From Rhizobium sp. Root1203 (GTDB taxonomy: Bacteria > Pseudomonadota > Alphaproteobacteria > Rhizobiales > Rhizobiaceae), in the NCBI RefSeq assembly GCF_001424945.1, contig NZ_LMCW01000012.1, positions 292,221-356,220 of the forward strand: DNA of 64,000 bases, read 5' to 3'. This document shows positions 48,615-58,738 of the stretch, in pieces; the first letter of the stretch is position 1; every line of letters starts with the position of its first letter. The position numbers and the translations under genes are program-made. Below the pieces are notes generated by a model. The model was not told the origin of the DNA and made no database searches. It saw only the letters and a program-made list of their open reading frames with translations.

Positions 48615-48929
48615 TCATGCCGTCAATTTCAGGCCGGCGATGCCGGCAATAATCAACCCGATGCAAAGCAGCCGCCCTGCGGTGGCGGGGTCGCCCAGCA
48701 GCCAGATCCCAAGCAAAACCGTTCCAACAGTACCGATCCCGGTCCATACGGCGTAAGCTGTGCCGATCGGCAGGGTCTTGACGGCAAGTCCCAGCAGAAT
48801 GACGCTCACCACCATCGAAATGGCAGTCAGGACGGTCGGAACAGGGCGTGTGAAACCATCTGTGTATTTTAGACCGATCGCCCATCCGCATTCAAAAAGT
48901 CCGGCGAGAAACAATAAAAACCAAGCCAT
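48615..48929 (-). CDS. SMR-family guanidinium exporter (Gdx/SugE type)
   Basis: A 104-residue four-helix small multidrug resistance protein. Glu13 in TM1 (LFECGWAIGLKYTDGF) is the coupling acid, and the sequence IGLKYTDGFTRP plus LPIGTAYAVWTGIG is the Gdx/SugE pattern rather than EmrE. Such proteins export guanidinium. No guanidine riboswitch was recognised in the 146-base leader. It follows frmB on the same strand. Confidence 0.8.
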   Translation of the reverse strand: MAWFLLFLAGLFECGWAIGLKYTDGFTRPVPTVLTAISMVVSVILLGLAVKTLPIGTAYAVWTGIGTVGTVLLGIWLLGDPATAGRLLCIGLIIAGIAGLKLTA

Positions 48930-49075
48930 TCGTTTTTCCTTATCGAAAGCAAGCACGCCCTTCACCGCTGCTTGCGGTCGAGCCGGTCAACGGCGTCTCT
49001 CCCGCTGATCGGGAAAGTGCGGCTCCACAAACGTAGGGAACCGCGTCGCCTGCATTCCACCCGTTTGTTGCGCGC

Positions 49076-49909
49076 CTAGGCCAGTCTCTCTGCGTGCCAA
49101 CGCAGATGATCGTCCATGAAGGTCGAAATGAAGTAGTAGGAGTGGTCGTAGCGCTCGTGCATTCGCAACGTAAGCCTGATGTCGGTCTTCGCGACAGCCT
49201 CCTCGAAGAGCCACGGCCGGAGACCGTTTTCGAGAAAGCCGTCGGCCTTGCCCTGGTCGATCAGGAATTCCGGGAAGCGTGCACCGTCGCTTACCAGGGC
49301 GCAGGCGTCATATTTGCGCCAGGCCGCGCGATCCGGACCCAGATATTTTTCCAGCGCGGGCGCAGACCAGTCGGCCGTCGAAGGTTCGACAATGGGCGCA
49401 AAGGCGGAGCAGCTCCTGAAACGCTCCGGGTTCCTGAGGGCTATGGTTATCGCGCCATGGCCGCCCATCGAGTGACCGAAAATGCCCTGGCGGCTCATGT
49501 CCATGCGAAAGTGCTGGCTGACATAGGCGGGCAGCTCCTCGGTGAGATAGCTGTACATCCGGTAGTTCTCCGCCCAGGGCTCCTCGGTTGCGTCGAGATA
49601 GAAACCGGCGCCTTTGCCCATCTGCCAGTTGGTGAGTTCGTCCGGCACGTCGTTGCCGCGCGGGCTTGTATCCGGGCAGACGACGATGAGCCCGAGTTCG
49701 GCGGCCATCCGCCGGTATTCGCCTTTTTCCATGACATTGGCATGGGTGCAGGTCAGTCCCGAGAGGTACCAGAGGACCGGACGGGGCTCGCTTATCGCTT
49801 GCGGCGGCACGAAGACCGCAAACGTCATATCGCATTTGCAGCTTTCGGACGTATGCGTGAATACGCCCTGCATGCCGCCGAAAGCGGTCGCCTGGGAAAG
49901 GATGTTCAT
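49076..49909 (-). CDS. fghA: S-formylglutathione hydrolase
   Basis: Hydrolyses S-formylglutathione to formate and glutathione, the last step of glutathione-dependent formaldehyde oxidation. The 277-residue esterase has the nucleophile elbow GHSMGGHGA and the family segment SCKCDMTFAVFVPPQA. The start is ATG 49909, one base after the DUF188 stop, with GGAG inside that gene's end, so translation is coupled. FrmB-type. Confidence 0.9.
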   Translation of the reverse strand: MNILSQATAFGGMQGVFTHTSESCKCDMTFAVFVPPQAISEPRPVLWYLSGLTCTHANVMEKGEYRRMAAELGLIVVCPDTSPRGNDVPDELTNWQMGKGAGFYLDATEEPWAENYRMYSYLTEELPAYVSQHFRMDMSRQGIFGHSMGGHGAITIALRNPERFRSCSAFAPIVEPSTADWSAPALEKYLGPDRAAWRKYDACALVSDGARFPEFLIDQGKADGFLENGLRPWLFEEAVAKTDIRLTLRMHERYDHSYYFISTFMDDHLRWHAERLA

Positions 49910-49910
49910 T

Positions 49911-50372
49911 CTATTCTCCGGTCTTTGGAACAGCGGCCTTGGCGCGACGGCACAGCCGATCGAATGTTTCGAGGAAGCGAGATCGGTCCTTCGGGCTGAA
50001 CGCAGCATTATAGCCCTTGCTTTCGCCGGTTTCCCTGAGATGGGCTCCAAGATCCCGCATCGCGCTTGCCATGCCGATATTCATGTCGTCGAACACGCGA
50101 CCGGTGGGACCGCTAACGAACGCACCTGTTGCAACACAACGAACGGCAAGTGGCACGTCCGCAGTCACCACCAGATCACCTGGCCCAGCATGCTCGGCAA
50201 TCCAGTTGTCGGCCGCATCGAACCCGTTGGAGACGATGACGTTGCGGACCATCGGATCGCGCGAAGGGCGAAGGCCGGAATTGGCGACGAAGGTCACTTC
50301 GATGCCGTGGCGCTCGGCGACCTTCAGGATTTCCGGCTTGACCGGGCAGGCGTCGGCATCAACGTAGATCAT
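49911..50372 (-). CDS. DUF188 (YaiI/YqxD) protein
   Basis: A 153-residue protein of the YaiI/YqxD family, a PIN-like fold of unknown biochemical role. Motifs: MIYVDADACPVKPEIL at the start, TADVPLAVRCVATGAFV and the C-terminal basic helix. ATG 50372 gives the family start; a TTG at 50381 adds three residues. It sits between gfa and fghA, an unusual neighbour for formaldehyde genes, and is tightly joined to fghA. Confidence 0.85.
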   Translation of the reverse strand: MIYVDADACPVKPEILKVAERHGIEVTFVANSGLRPSRDPMVRNVIVSNGFDAADNWIAEHAGPGDLVVTADVPLAVRCVATGAFVSGPTGRVFDDMNIGMASAMRDLGAHLRETGESKGYNAAFSPKDRSRFLETFDRLCRRAKAAVPKTGE

Positions 50373-50474
50373 GAATTTCAATCTGTTATGTTCAAGACGC
50401 TACGCATCCGGACGACCGCGTAGCGTCTGTTCAGTCTGGTGTCATAGTCGTTCCGTAGGTCTCCCTTCAAGCCA

Positions 50475-51053
50475 TCACGCCTCCTTAAGCGTTCCTGCTT
50501 TCTTGGCGACCCAGGTTGCGATGACATCCATGAGCGTCGGGTTGAGGCAGTCATAGGTCTCAAGACCGAGTTCCTTAAGCCGGCCACGCACGCTGGTCAT
50601 CGCGGAAGGCGGTGTGCCTGTTTCGATGATCGACGAAACGAACGCCGCAAATGTCGGCTCCGGCCATCCGCTTTCCTGAAAGCGTTCGGGATGGATGAAG
50701 TCAAGGCCCTTGAACGCATGGTCTCGCTCCACCGGACTGTACATGTGGACACCGCAAGCCTTGCAGGCGTGACGCTGTATCAGTGTGTCCGGATCGACGA
50801 CCTGAAGCTTGTCTCCATTCTCCAGCACACTGACGTTCTCATGCGAGGCAACGGCGACGACCGCGAACGTGGCTCCCTTCGGCTTCCAGCATTTGCTGCA
50901 GCCGCAGGCGTGGTTGTGGGCGATCGTGCCCTTGACTGCGACCTTGACGGGACGATCAACGCAGGCGCAGACCAGCGTGCCGCCGTTGAAATTCGCTTGA
51001 CCTATTTTTACACCGCCGTCCAGGGCCGGGTGTATCGATACTTGATTGGGCAT
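50475..51053 (-). CDS. gfa: S-(hydroxymethyl)glutathione synthase
   Basis: Speeds the condensation of formaldehyde with glutathione, the first step of the pathway. The 192-residue protein has all zinc cysteines: CAC (about 29-31), CGCSKC (about 51-55) and HACKACG further on, plus the long C-terminal helix typical of true Gfa. A very strong ribosome site (AGGAGGAGG) precedes ATG 51053. Operon partner of the class III ADH and fghA. Confidence 0.9.
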   Translation of the reverse strand: MPNQVSIHPALDGGVKIGQANFNGGTLVCACVDRPVKVAVKGTIAHNHACGCSKCWKPKGATFAVVAVASHENVSVLENGDKLQVVDPDTLIQRHACKACGVHMYSPVERDHAFKGLDFIHPERFQESGWPEPTFAAFVSSIIETGTPPSAMTSVRGRLKELGLETYDCLNPTLMDVIATWVAKKAGTLKEA

Positions 51054-51156
51054 GTTCAGCTCCTCCTCCTAGCTGCCCACGGCTCCCAAATCAGGATCAA
51101 TTTGCGAAAAAGTCGCAGGCCATTTCAAAGTCGCGCCGCATTCCGTCATCGCTCTC

Positions 51157-52284
<1,128 letters not shown>

Positions 52285-52420
52285 CTTGGGGTTCTCCAAT
52301 GCTGATTTGATCGTTCGGACTTTTGCACGCGGGGCGAGGGCGGCTCAAGGGGAAAACCCGCCGGCTGTGCCGTTTTCATTGCCCGATGAGCAGGTTGCGC
52401 CAGTTTCTGTGCGGCCTGCG

Positions 52421-53689
52421 TCAGAAAAGGTTACCGATCGCAAACACGATCGCATAGCCATGCATGGCGATGGCAGCATAGAGGCCGAATCCCATCAGCA
52501 TACGCTCGGGGTCCGTCATCTCCTCGAGCTTCTGGCGCGGTTTGACCGACCGCGCTCCGATCAGGCTGACGACGACAAAAACCAGCAGTCCGACCGTCAA
52601 CATATTCGCGGAGAGGCCGATCTCAAAGCCGATCAAGAGGATGCAAAGAGTAACGACGAAGCTGGCGGTAATCTGCGACCACCTGGTCCGGAAAATCTGC
52701 CGCAGAACCTGTCCGCCGTCGAAGCGGTGCATAGGCAAGAGGTTGAGCAGGTTGAATGCCCCCAGGATCAACAGGAAGACCAGCAGTGGGGCGCTCGACG
52801 CGGCAGGAAGTATTCCCCTACCGGCGACTTGGTGCGCGACGATGAGGATCGGAACGAGGAATGCAGACATGCCAGCCCCCATCAATGCGCAGGTCGCGAC
52901 TTCGAACAACGACCGATAAGGCCTGCCGCCGATAGCGATCCCGCCCAGAAGCGGCACGAAGATCATCTTGACGGACGCATGACCGAACATTCGGTAGGCG
53001 GCCATGTGCCCCAGTTCATGCAAGGTGATCACCATCGTCAGAAATGTAGAGATCATGAGACCTTGCATGGTGAGCCCGAGGAAGGGCCACAAAAGAAGGG
53101 TAGACAGGACTGCAAGGCCAAACTGTGCGAGCGGATGCTCGAAACGGCCCTGCGGACGCGATTCACCAGTCTTCAACCACCCCTCCAACGCCTGCATTTC
53201 CCGTCTTAGGGCAACGTAGCGGAAAATCAGGAAGGCGAGACCGCGATAGCGATCGGTCTGATCGATTTCCAGCAGGGCGCCGTCGCGCGTCGGACGGACA
53301 ATGCGGCGTTCGCGGAAGTCTTTCCAGAAAGATGGATCCAGCGTGCTGTCGTCGATGACGGACGATTGGAAGCCGTGGGCATTGCCCGAGACCGCAGGCA
53401 GCGGTTCAAGAGCGAGAAGCCTGCGCAGAGGCACATCGTTCCTGTCGGGGTGGGTGTAGGTCTGCTCGACCACGCCGCGGCGGCCGGCAAGCGGCTTGCT
53501 CGTGATCACCGAGTGATGCCAGTTTCCGGCGGTTCCCGCAGGATGCATGGCGCTCCAGAGCGTCTCGGGCGAGCATTGGAACGTCCGGCTCAAATGCAGG
53601 GTCCTGATCCCAAGGGGGATTCGCATCAAGAGCCCAAGCAAGCCGAGATTGATGAACAACAGCAGGATCGCCGATTGCAGCATGGTCAT
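52421..53689 (-). CDS. SRPBCC-like / M50 site-2 protease fusion
   Basis: A 422-residue membrane protein. After a first helix (about 5-25), residues about 30-165 look like an SRPBCC lipid- or ligand-binding fold (FQCSPETLWSAMHPAG onwards). The rest is an M50 zinc peptidase: HELGH at 224-228 (His224, Glu225, His228) inside a helix and NLLPMHRFDGG with Asp324 as third ligand, with five or so further helices. M50 enzymes cut membrane-bound proteins, often anti-sigma factors. No such target is nearby. Its role is unknown; next to frmA and pccA on the same strand. Confidence 0.75.
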   Translation of the reverse strand: MTMLQSAILLLFINLGLLGLLMRIPLGIRTLHLSRTFQCSPETLWSAMHPAGTAGNWHHSVITSKPLAGRRGVVEQTYTHPDRNDVPLRRLLALEPLPAVSGNAHGFQSSVIDDSTLDPSFWKDFRERRIVRPTRDGALLEIDQTDRYRGLAFLIFRYVALRREMQALEGWLKTGESRPQGRFEHPLAQFGLAVLSTLLLWPFLGLTMQGLMISTFLTMVITLHELGHMAAYRMFGHASVKMIFVPLLGGIAIGGRPYRSLFEVATCALMGAGMSAFLVPILIVAHQVAGRGILPAASSAPLLVFLLILGAFNLLNLLPMHRFDGGQVLRQIFRTRWSQITASFVVTLCILLIGFEIGLSANMLTVGLLVFVVVSLIGARSVKPRQKLEEMTDPERMLMGFGLYAAIAMHGYAIVFAIGNLF

Positions 53690-53789
53690 TTGCGCACTCC
53701 ATCCGGCAGATCGCCGGACGTCGCATTTTAGGTCCCGATCCGTTAATAAAAGCGGACCGTCTCGGAGTGCTGTTCTGTATCAAAACGGC

Positions 53790-55799
53790 TCAGGCGAACT
53801 CCATGATGACCGCATCGACAGCCAGGCTTTCGCCAGCCTTGGCATTGATCGTGCCCACGGTCAGGTCGCGCTCGGCACGCAGAACGTTTTCCATCTTCAT
53901 TGCTTCGACGACAGCTAGCGTTTCGCCCGCCTTGACCTCCTGACCCTCCGTCACGGCAATCGAGACCACGAGCCCCGGCATCGGGCACAGTAGAAGCTTC
54001 GACGTGTCGGGCGGCAATTTGACCGGCATCAACTTGTCCAGTTCCGCGTGGCGCGGCGTGAAGACCTTGGCTTTCACCGACAGCCCCTGCCAATCGAGCC
54101 TGATGCCATTGAGGACCGGCCGCAACTGCGCAGTGACGCTGACTTCCCCGACCTTTCCGCGCCAGACCGGGTCGCCAGGTCTCCAGTCGGTGACTATATT
54201 CACGGCCTTGCCGCCGACAGCCGCGTCCATGTCGAAAGGGATGGTGACCGGGCCGTCGACAAGCCGGATGTCGACATATTGCTCATTGAGCTTCACAGTC
54301 CATTCCTCGCGGAGCGCGCCGAAGGCAGAGCGCAATCGGTCGTCGAAGCGCTCACGCCGGTTTGCCTCGATCAGCGCAGCTGACAAGGCGACTGCCGCGA
54401 GGATTGCCTGCTGTTCATCGTCGGGCCTCATTGGGCTGAAACCATCGGGATATTCTTCGGCGATGAAGCCGGTCGACAGGCGGCCCTCGCGCCAGCGCGG
54501 ATGTTTCATCAGTGCAGACAGGAAGGGCACGTTGTGTTCGATGCCGTCGACCACAAATCCGTCAAGGGCCTGGCCCATCGCCTCGATGGCCTCGAGGCGT
54601 GTCGGTGCCCAGGTGCAGAGCTTGGCGATCATCGGGTCGTAGTACATCGAAATCTCGGCACCTTCGAATACGCCCGTGTCGTTGCGGACGACGGCATTGC
54701 CGAACTGCCCCTCCGCCGGCGGCTGATAGCGCGTCAGGCGGCCGATGGAGGGAAGGAAATTGCGGTAGGGATCTTCGGCATAGAGCCGGCTCTCGATCGC
54801 CCAGCCGTCGAGCTTGATGTCGCTTTGTGCGAAAGGAAGCCTTTCGCCTGCCGCAACGCGGATCATCTGCTCGACGAGATCGATCCCTGTCACCAGTTCG
54901 GTCACCGGATGCTCGACCTGCAGGCGCGTATTCATTTCAAGGAAGTAGAAATTGCGATCGCGGTCGACGATGAACTCCACTGTGCCCGCACTCTGGTAAT
55001 TCACGGCCTTGGCAAGCGCCACGGACTGTTCACCCATGGCCGCACGCGTCGCCTCGTCGAGGAAAGGCGAGGGCGCTTCTTCGGCAACCTTCTGGTTTCG
55101 GCGCTGGATGGAGCACTCGCGCTCACCGAGATAGACCACACTGCCATGTGCATCAGCCAGAATCTGGATCTCGATATGACGCGGCTCGACGACGTATTTC
55201 TCGATGAAGACCCGATCGTCGCCGAAGGAACTCTTCGCTTCGGAACGTGCGCGATCGAAGCCATCTCGCACCTCGGCCTCGCTCCAGGCGATCCGCATTC
55301 CCTTGCCGCCACCGCCGGCAGAGGCCTTGATCATGACGGGGTACCCGATTTCGGCAGCGATCCTTTCTGCGTGCACGGCGTCCTCGATGACCCCGAGGTA
55401 GCCTGGGACGGTGGACACCCTTGCAGCATTGGCGAATTTCTTCGACTCGATCTTGTCGCCCATGGCCCTTATCGCCTTCGGCTTCGGACCGATGAAAACG
55501 ATGCCTTCCTTCTCGAGCGCTTCGCAGAAGGAGGCACGCTCGGACAGGAAGCCGTAGCCTGGATGGACCGCCCGCGCGCCGGTCTGCTTGCAGGCAGCAA
55601 TGATCTTATCCGCCACGAGATAGCTCTCGGCGGCCGATGCCGGACCGATGTGCACGGCTTCGTCCGCCATCTCGACATGGAGCGCATCCCGGTCGGCGTC
55701 CGAATAGACAGCGACCGTCGCAATTCCCATGCGGCGTGCAGTCTTGATGACGCGGCAAGCGATCTCGCCGCGATTCGCGATCAGGATTTTCTCGAACAT
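53790..55799 (-). CDS. pccA: Propionyl-CoA carboxylase alpha subunit (biotin-carrying)
   Basis: The 669-residue biotin carboxylase and carrier subunit. N-terminal biotin carboxylase with the ATP-grasp (about 1-450: EKILIANRGEIACRVI, KASAGGGGKGMRI, EMNTRLQVEHPVTE), a middle BT domain and C-terminal biotin domain with the biotinylated Lys635 in EAMKMEN. Works with PccB (46524). Fully conserved alpha-subunit length. Confidence 0.95.
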   Translation of the reverse strand: MFEKILIANRGEIACRVIKTARRMGIATVAVYSDADRDALHVEMADEAVHIGPASAAESYLVADKIIAACKQTGARAVHPGYGFLSERASFCEALEKEGIVFIGPKPKAIRAMGDKIESKKFANAARVSTVPGYLGVIEDAVHAERIAAEIGYPVMIKASAGGGGKGMRIAWSEAEVRDGFDRARSEAKSSFGDDRVFIEKYVVEPRHIEIQILADAHGSVVYLGERECSIQRRNQKVAEEAPSPFLDEATRAAMGEQSVALAKAVNYQSAGTVEFIVDRDRNFYFLEMNTRLQVEHPVTELVTGIDLVEQMIRVAAGERLPFAQSDIKLDGWAIESRLYAEDPYRNFLPSIGRLTRYQPPAEGQFGNAVVRNDTGVFEGAEISMYYDPMIAKLCTWAPTRLEAIEAMGQALDGFVVDGIEHNVPFLSALMKHPRWREGRLSTGFIAEEYPDGFSPMRPDDEQQAILAAVALSAALIEANRRERFDDRLRSAFGALREEWTVKLNEQYVDIRLVDGPVTIPFDMDAAVGGKAVNIVTDWRPGDPVWRGKVGEVSVTAQLRPVLNGIRLDWQGLSVKAKVFTPRHAELDKLMPVKLPPDTSKLLLCPMPGLVVSIAVTEGQEVKAGETLAVVEAMKMENVLRAERDLTVGTINAKAGESLAVDAVIMEFA

Positions 55800-55886
55800 G
55801 AAAACTCCACCCGTGACATGTGCTCCGAGTCTTACGCAGAAAGACCTGAACGCACAATCAGGCGAAATGCGAACACACGGTTGGCA

Positions 55887-56594
55887 TCATGCGACCGCAG
55901 TCTCGCTGCCGAGGCTGTCATCGACGATCCGAAGCCAGCGGCTTCGTCGAGCCGGTTCGGCATACTCGACGAGGCGCAAGGCCGACAGAATGCTCGCCCA
56001 GCGCGGGTGATTGGCCGTGGGCAGAGTCTCCTCGCCGATCCGCATCAGCACGCCCCAGGCCAGCGGCTGTACGTTTACGTCTCCACCATCGCATATGCCG
56101 CGAAGAATGCGCATCACATAGTCGACATCCTGTCGCGTGATGCCCTTGCGATCAACGGAACGGCAGAGATGATAGGCGCCGACCTGCTGTGAGATGGCGA
56201 GGCGAAGCTGATCAAGCGCAAAAGCGCGCAGCTCGTCGGGGACATGTGCGGCAATCTCTATCACATGAAGCACGAGCTCCAGCTCCAGCTCCGAGTTTAC
56301 GACGCCATCGGTTGCGACCATACGCATCAACCAAGCAACGTTTATCTCGTCGAGCGATCCCTGCGGATAGCTGTGATTGACGATGAACGCGGCGAGCTGC
56401 TCAACGAAGAAAGTATTCCACTCCGGACATTTTTCAGGGCATGAATTGTTCAGCGCCAGCATGACGACGACATCATCCGGTGTCCGGATCCCGTCCGGAA
56501 AGCTGTGCTTGCGCAACAGGCCGATATCCTCGACGGCCAGCCGATGCTTTCCGGCGATGACACATGCCGGAAAAGCGAGGCGAAATTCGCTCAT
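55887..56594 (-). CDS. Hypothetical 235-residue cytoplasmic protein
   Basis: A soluble, mostly helical protein beginning MSEFRLAFPACVIAGK, with ELELELVLHVIEIAAHVPDE in the middle and DYVMRILRGICDGGDVNV later. Leucine-rich helices suggest a repeat-like helical fold. I do not recognise a family. Codon use is like its neighbours. ATG 56594 has GGAGAG upstream, with a perfect 17-base dyad directly behind it. Confidence 0.6.
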   Translation of the reverse strand: MSEFRLAFPACVIAGKHRLAVEDIGLLRKHSFPDGIRTPDDVVVMLALNNSCPEKCPEWNTFFVEQLAAFIVNHSYPQGSLDEINVAWLMRMVATDGVVNSELELELVLHVIEIAAHVPDELRAFALDQLRLAISQQVGAYHLCRSVDRKGITRQDVDYVMRILRGICDGGDVNVQPLAWGVLMRIGEETLPTANHPRWASILSALRLVEYAEPARRSRWLRIVDDSLGSETAVA

Positions 56595-56606
56595 CTTTTC
56601 TCTCCA

Positions 56607-56623
56607 GGCTTCATCATGAAGCC
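56607..56623. promoter_or_regulatory. Perfect 17-base dyad abutting a ribosome site
   Basis: GGCTTCAT and ATGAAGCC (8-base arms, one centre base) lie just upstream of the ribosome site of the hypothetical gene that starts at 56594. It could be an operator or a hairpin that limits translation. Confidence 0.4.
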
Positions 56624-56691
56624 GAAGTTTCTTCTAGCGCCAGCACATTGACGATCCCTCAATATGTGAGGTTAACGACCGATTGGCGCAA

Positions 56692-57618
56692 TCATGCCGC
56701 TTTTAATGAACGCGCCTGGACGCGCTCGCGCCATATGATGAAGAGGCCGGACGCAACGATGATCAGGATGCCGATCCATTTTGAAAAACTGGGAAAATCA
56801 CCGAACAGCGCGTAGCCGAGCACGGTCGCCGAGATGATTTCGAAATACTGGAAGGGCGCCAAGAGCGATAGCGGCGCCATGCGGAACGCCCTGACGACGA
56901 TCATGTGGACATAGCCGGAAAGAGACCCCAGGATCACGAGCAACAGGAGCCCGAGACCGGAGGACGGCAACGACACGTCGAAATCGCTCACGCCAAAACC
57001 GTTTCCAACGAACAGTGCGGCCGTCATGAACACCGTGCCGCCGATGCCTGCCATGGTCTGCATCGTCAAGGGCGAATCCGCCATTCCGATCGCGCGGTTC
57101 ATGAAGAGATAGAGCGAAAACAGAAACGCACAGGCCACGGGCAGCAACGCCTTGAGGCCGAATATCTCATAACTCGGCTGGATGACGATCATTGCGCCGC
57201 CGAATCCAACAACGATCGCCGCCCAACGCCGCCAGCCTACCTTTTCGCCGAGAAAGAGCGCAGAGAGGCCCGCGAGCATAAAAGGCTCGACAAAGTAGAT
57301 CGCGAATACGTCTGCCAGCGGCATGTATTTCACGGCAGCGAAAAACAGTAGGCTGGCCGCGCCGTGAAGCGCGCCGCGAAGCAGATTCATCCACGGCCGT
57401 TTGGCATGCAGGGCATTCCAGCCGAAAATGGCGAAAAGTATGGGCAGCGTGCAGACCAGCTGAAAGAAGAATCGATAAAACGTGATCTGGCCGGGCGACA
57501 TGCCCTCGAACGTCGCCATGTACTTGGCGATGGCATCCATCGCCGGCAGGACGATCATGGCACCCGCCATCAAGAGCATGCCTTGAAGCGGATTGTGGTG
57601 TTCAGAATCGGGTTTCAT
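56692..57618 (-). CDS. DMT-family (EamA) transporter
   Basis: A 308-residue membrane protein with ten predicted helices in two EamA repeats. Start MKPDSEHHNPLQGMLLMAGA, with the second repeat near residue 150. Exports metabolites such as amino acids in this superfamily; substrate unknown. ATG 57618 is chosen; the gene ends 97 bases before the hypothetical protein gene, same strand. Confidence 0.85.
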   Translation of the reverse strand: MKPDSEHHNPLQGMLLMAGAMIVLPAMDAIAKYMATFEGMSPGQITFYRFFFQLVCTLPILFAIFGWNALHAKRPWMNLLRGALHGAASLLFFAAVKYMPLADVFAIYFVEPFMLAGLSALFLGEKVGWRRWAAIVVGFGGAMIVIQPSYEIFGLKALLPVACAFLFSLYLFMNRAIGMADSPLTMQTMAGIGGTVFMTAALFVGNGFGVSDFDVSLPSSGLGLLLLVILGSLSGYVHMIVVRAFRMAPLSLLAPFQYFEIISATVLGYALFGDFPSFSKWIGILIIVASGLFIIWRERVQARSLKAA

Positions 57619-57691
57619 CGATGAAAATTTTTCGTGAAAAGATCCGTCGCCTATACAGAAGCAGCGAACAATCGTGAAGGCTCAATGTCGA

Positions 57692-58166
57692 TCATGCCAA
57701 TGTTCCAGAGGCCGGAGCGTAGTCGACCTTGCCAGACATCGCGCCAAGTGTGTCGCCAAGCGGCAGCGCCATAAAATGGGGCCCGCATGTGGCGACGAAA
57801 AGCCGGCTGCGAGGTCGGCGCGAAAACCGAAACGGCCATAATACGCCGCATCGCCCAATACGAAGATCGCAGTCCATCCATCCGTCGTGCGCGCGCTATG
57901 GCCGCCATTGTCAACGCCGCACCGATTCCCTGATTTGGTGCTCAGGCAGAACTGACAGCGGTGCCAAACCAAGAGCGCAAAATGGAGTCGACATGGCGAG
58001 AGCATAACATGGCCGACGACCAAGTTGCCGACGTCGGCGACAAGCGAAATGGCTGCATCTCCGTCTTGGCGGAGGCGATCGGCGAGCGACACCTCATCGC
58101 GTTGGCGAAAGCCTCCTCGACGACGGAGCGTACGGCTGCGGCATCATTTTCGTCGCGCACGATCAT
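57692..58166 (-). pseudogene. GNAT acetyltransferase pseudogene with five single-base deletions
   Basis: The parts of an N-acetyltransferase can be read in order, but each next block lies one frame on. Blocks: MIVRDENDAAAVRSVVEEAF, then SLADRLRQDGDAAISLV and VVGHVML, then LAPLSVLPEHQ, then GIGAALTMAAIARAR, then TDGWTAIFVLGDAAYYGRFG, then FMALPLGDTLGAMSGKVDYA to a stop at 57692. The five shifts fall near 58100, 57980, 57933, 57886 and 57780, all the same direction (one base lost in the coding strand). No full-length product is possible. An N-terminal extension to 58229 may exist. Confidence 0.75.
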
Positions 58167-58448
58167 CTTGGCACCATAGGAAGAATCAGCGGAGACCCAA
58201 TCTGGGGCGTGCGGGTTCGGCGAAGACATGACGACAAGAGCAATGGATGCCGGGCTAAGGCGAATCGCGCGATGGCGATCAAGGAATCACATGTTCAAGC
58301 TACCGACAGCGACGTCCCTGGGGAAGGTGGCGGGTATGTTCGGCATGCGGAGGATGGCGGCTAATAAAACGGCTCTTGGCCTATCAGCTCGGGTGCCACT
58401 CTGGGGACGAGGGTCCGATCGTAATCTCAGAAGCATAGCTATCTGAAG

Positions 58449-58467
58449 TCTCACAACTCTGGTGAGA
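58449..58467 (-). terminator. Hairpin just past the tRNA-Leu gene
   Basis: TCTCAC (58449-58454) and GTGAGA (58462-58467) pair with a 7-base loop, directly 3' of the tRNA on the minus strand. The T run is weak (CTTC), so it is a probable tRNA terminator or processing mark. Confidence 0.45.
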
Positions 58468-58469
58468 GA

Positions 58470-58554
58470 TGGTGCGGTCGAGAAGACTCGAACTTCCACG
58501 GGTTGCCCCACAGCGACCTCAACGCTGCGCGTCTACCAATTCCGCCACGACCGC
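58470..58554 (-). tRNA. tRNA-Leu (anticodon GAG)
   Basis: An 85-base tRNA with encoded CCA end. The acceptor arms GCGGTCG and CGACCGC pair, the anticodon stem CAGCG/CGCTG carries a 7-base loop TTGAGGT with anticodon GAG, a long variable arm follows as in leucine tRNAs, and the T arm has GTTCGAGTC. Reads CUC and CUU codons. Confidence 0.95.
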
Positions 58555-58738
58555 ATCGTGGTAGGTGCCGGTTTGTGCCGGCGACGCAGCATGTAGCAAA
58601 AGGATTCCTGGGACACAAGTGCGATGTGACACATTTTTTCCGGAGAAGTGACAGCGTTTGAATCGGCAGCGAAACGGAGCCATATAGATGCTCGCAGCGA
58701 CCTGCCTGCAAAGACGAGGCAGGCGACAAGGATTGACC

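Noticed and set aside
48930..49075. Guanidine riboswitch before the Gdx-type exporter
   Set aside because: Neither the ykkC-I core nor ACGR-loop hairpin pairs of the mini-ykkC type could be found by eye; only a structure search would be decisive.
54501..56192. 563-codon frame antisense to pccA and the next gene
   Set aside because: Covers two real genes in opposite direction; no recognised motif.
58228..58446. 72-codon rightward frame between the pseudogene and the tRNA
   Set aside because: Arginine/methionine-rich composition and no ribosome site; the interval otherwise shows nothing beyond the tRNA hairpin.
58470..58554. Genomic island at tRNA-Leu
   Set aside because: No integrase, no repeat of the tRNA 3' end and no foreign composition nearby.
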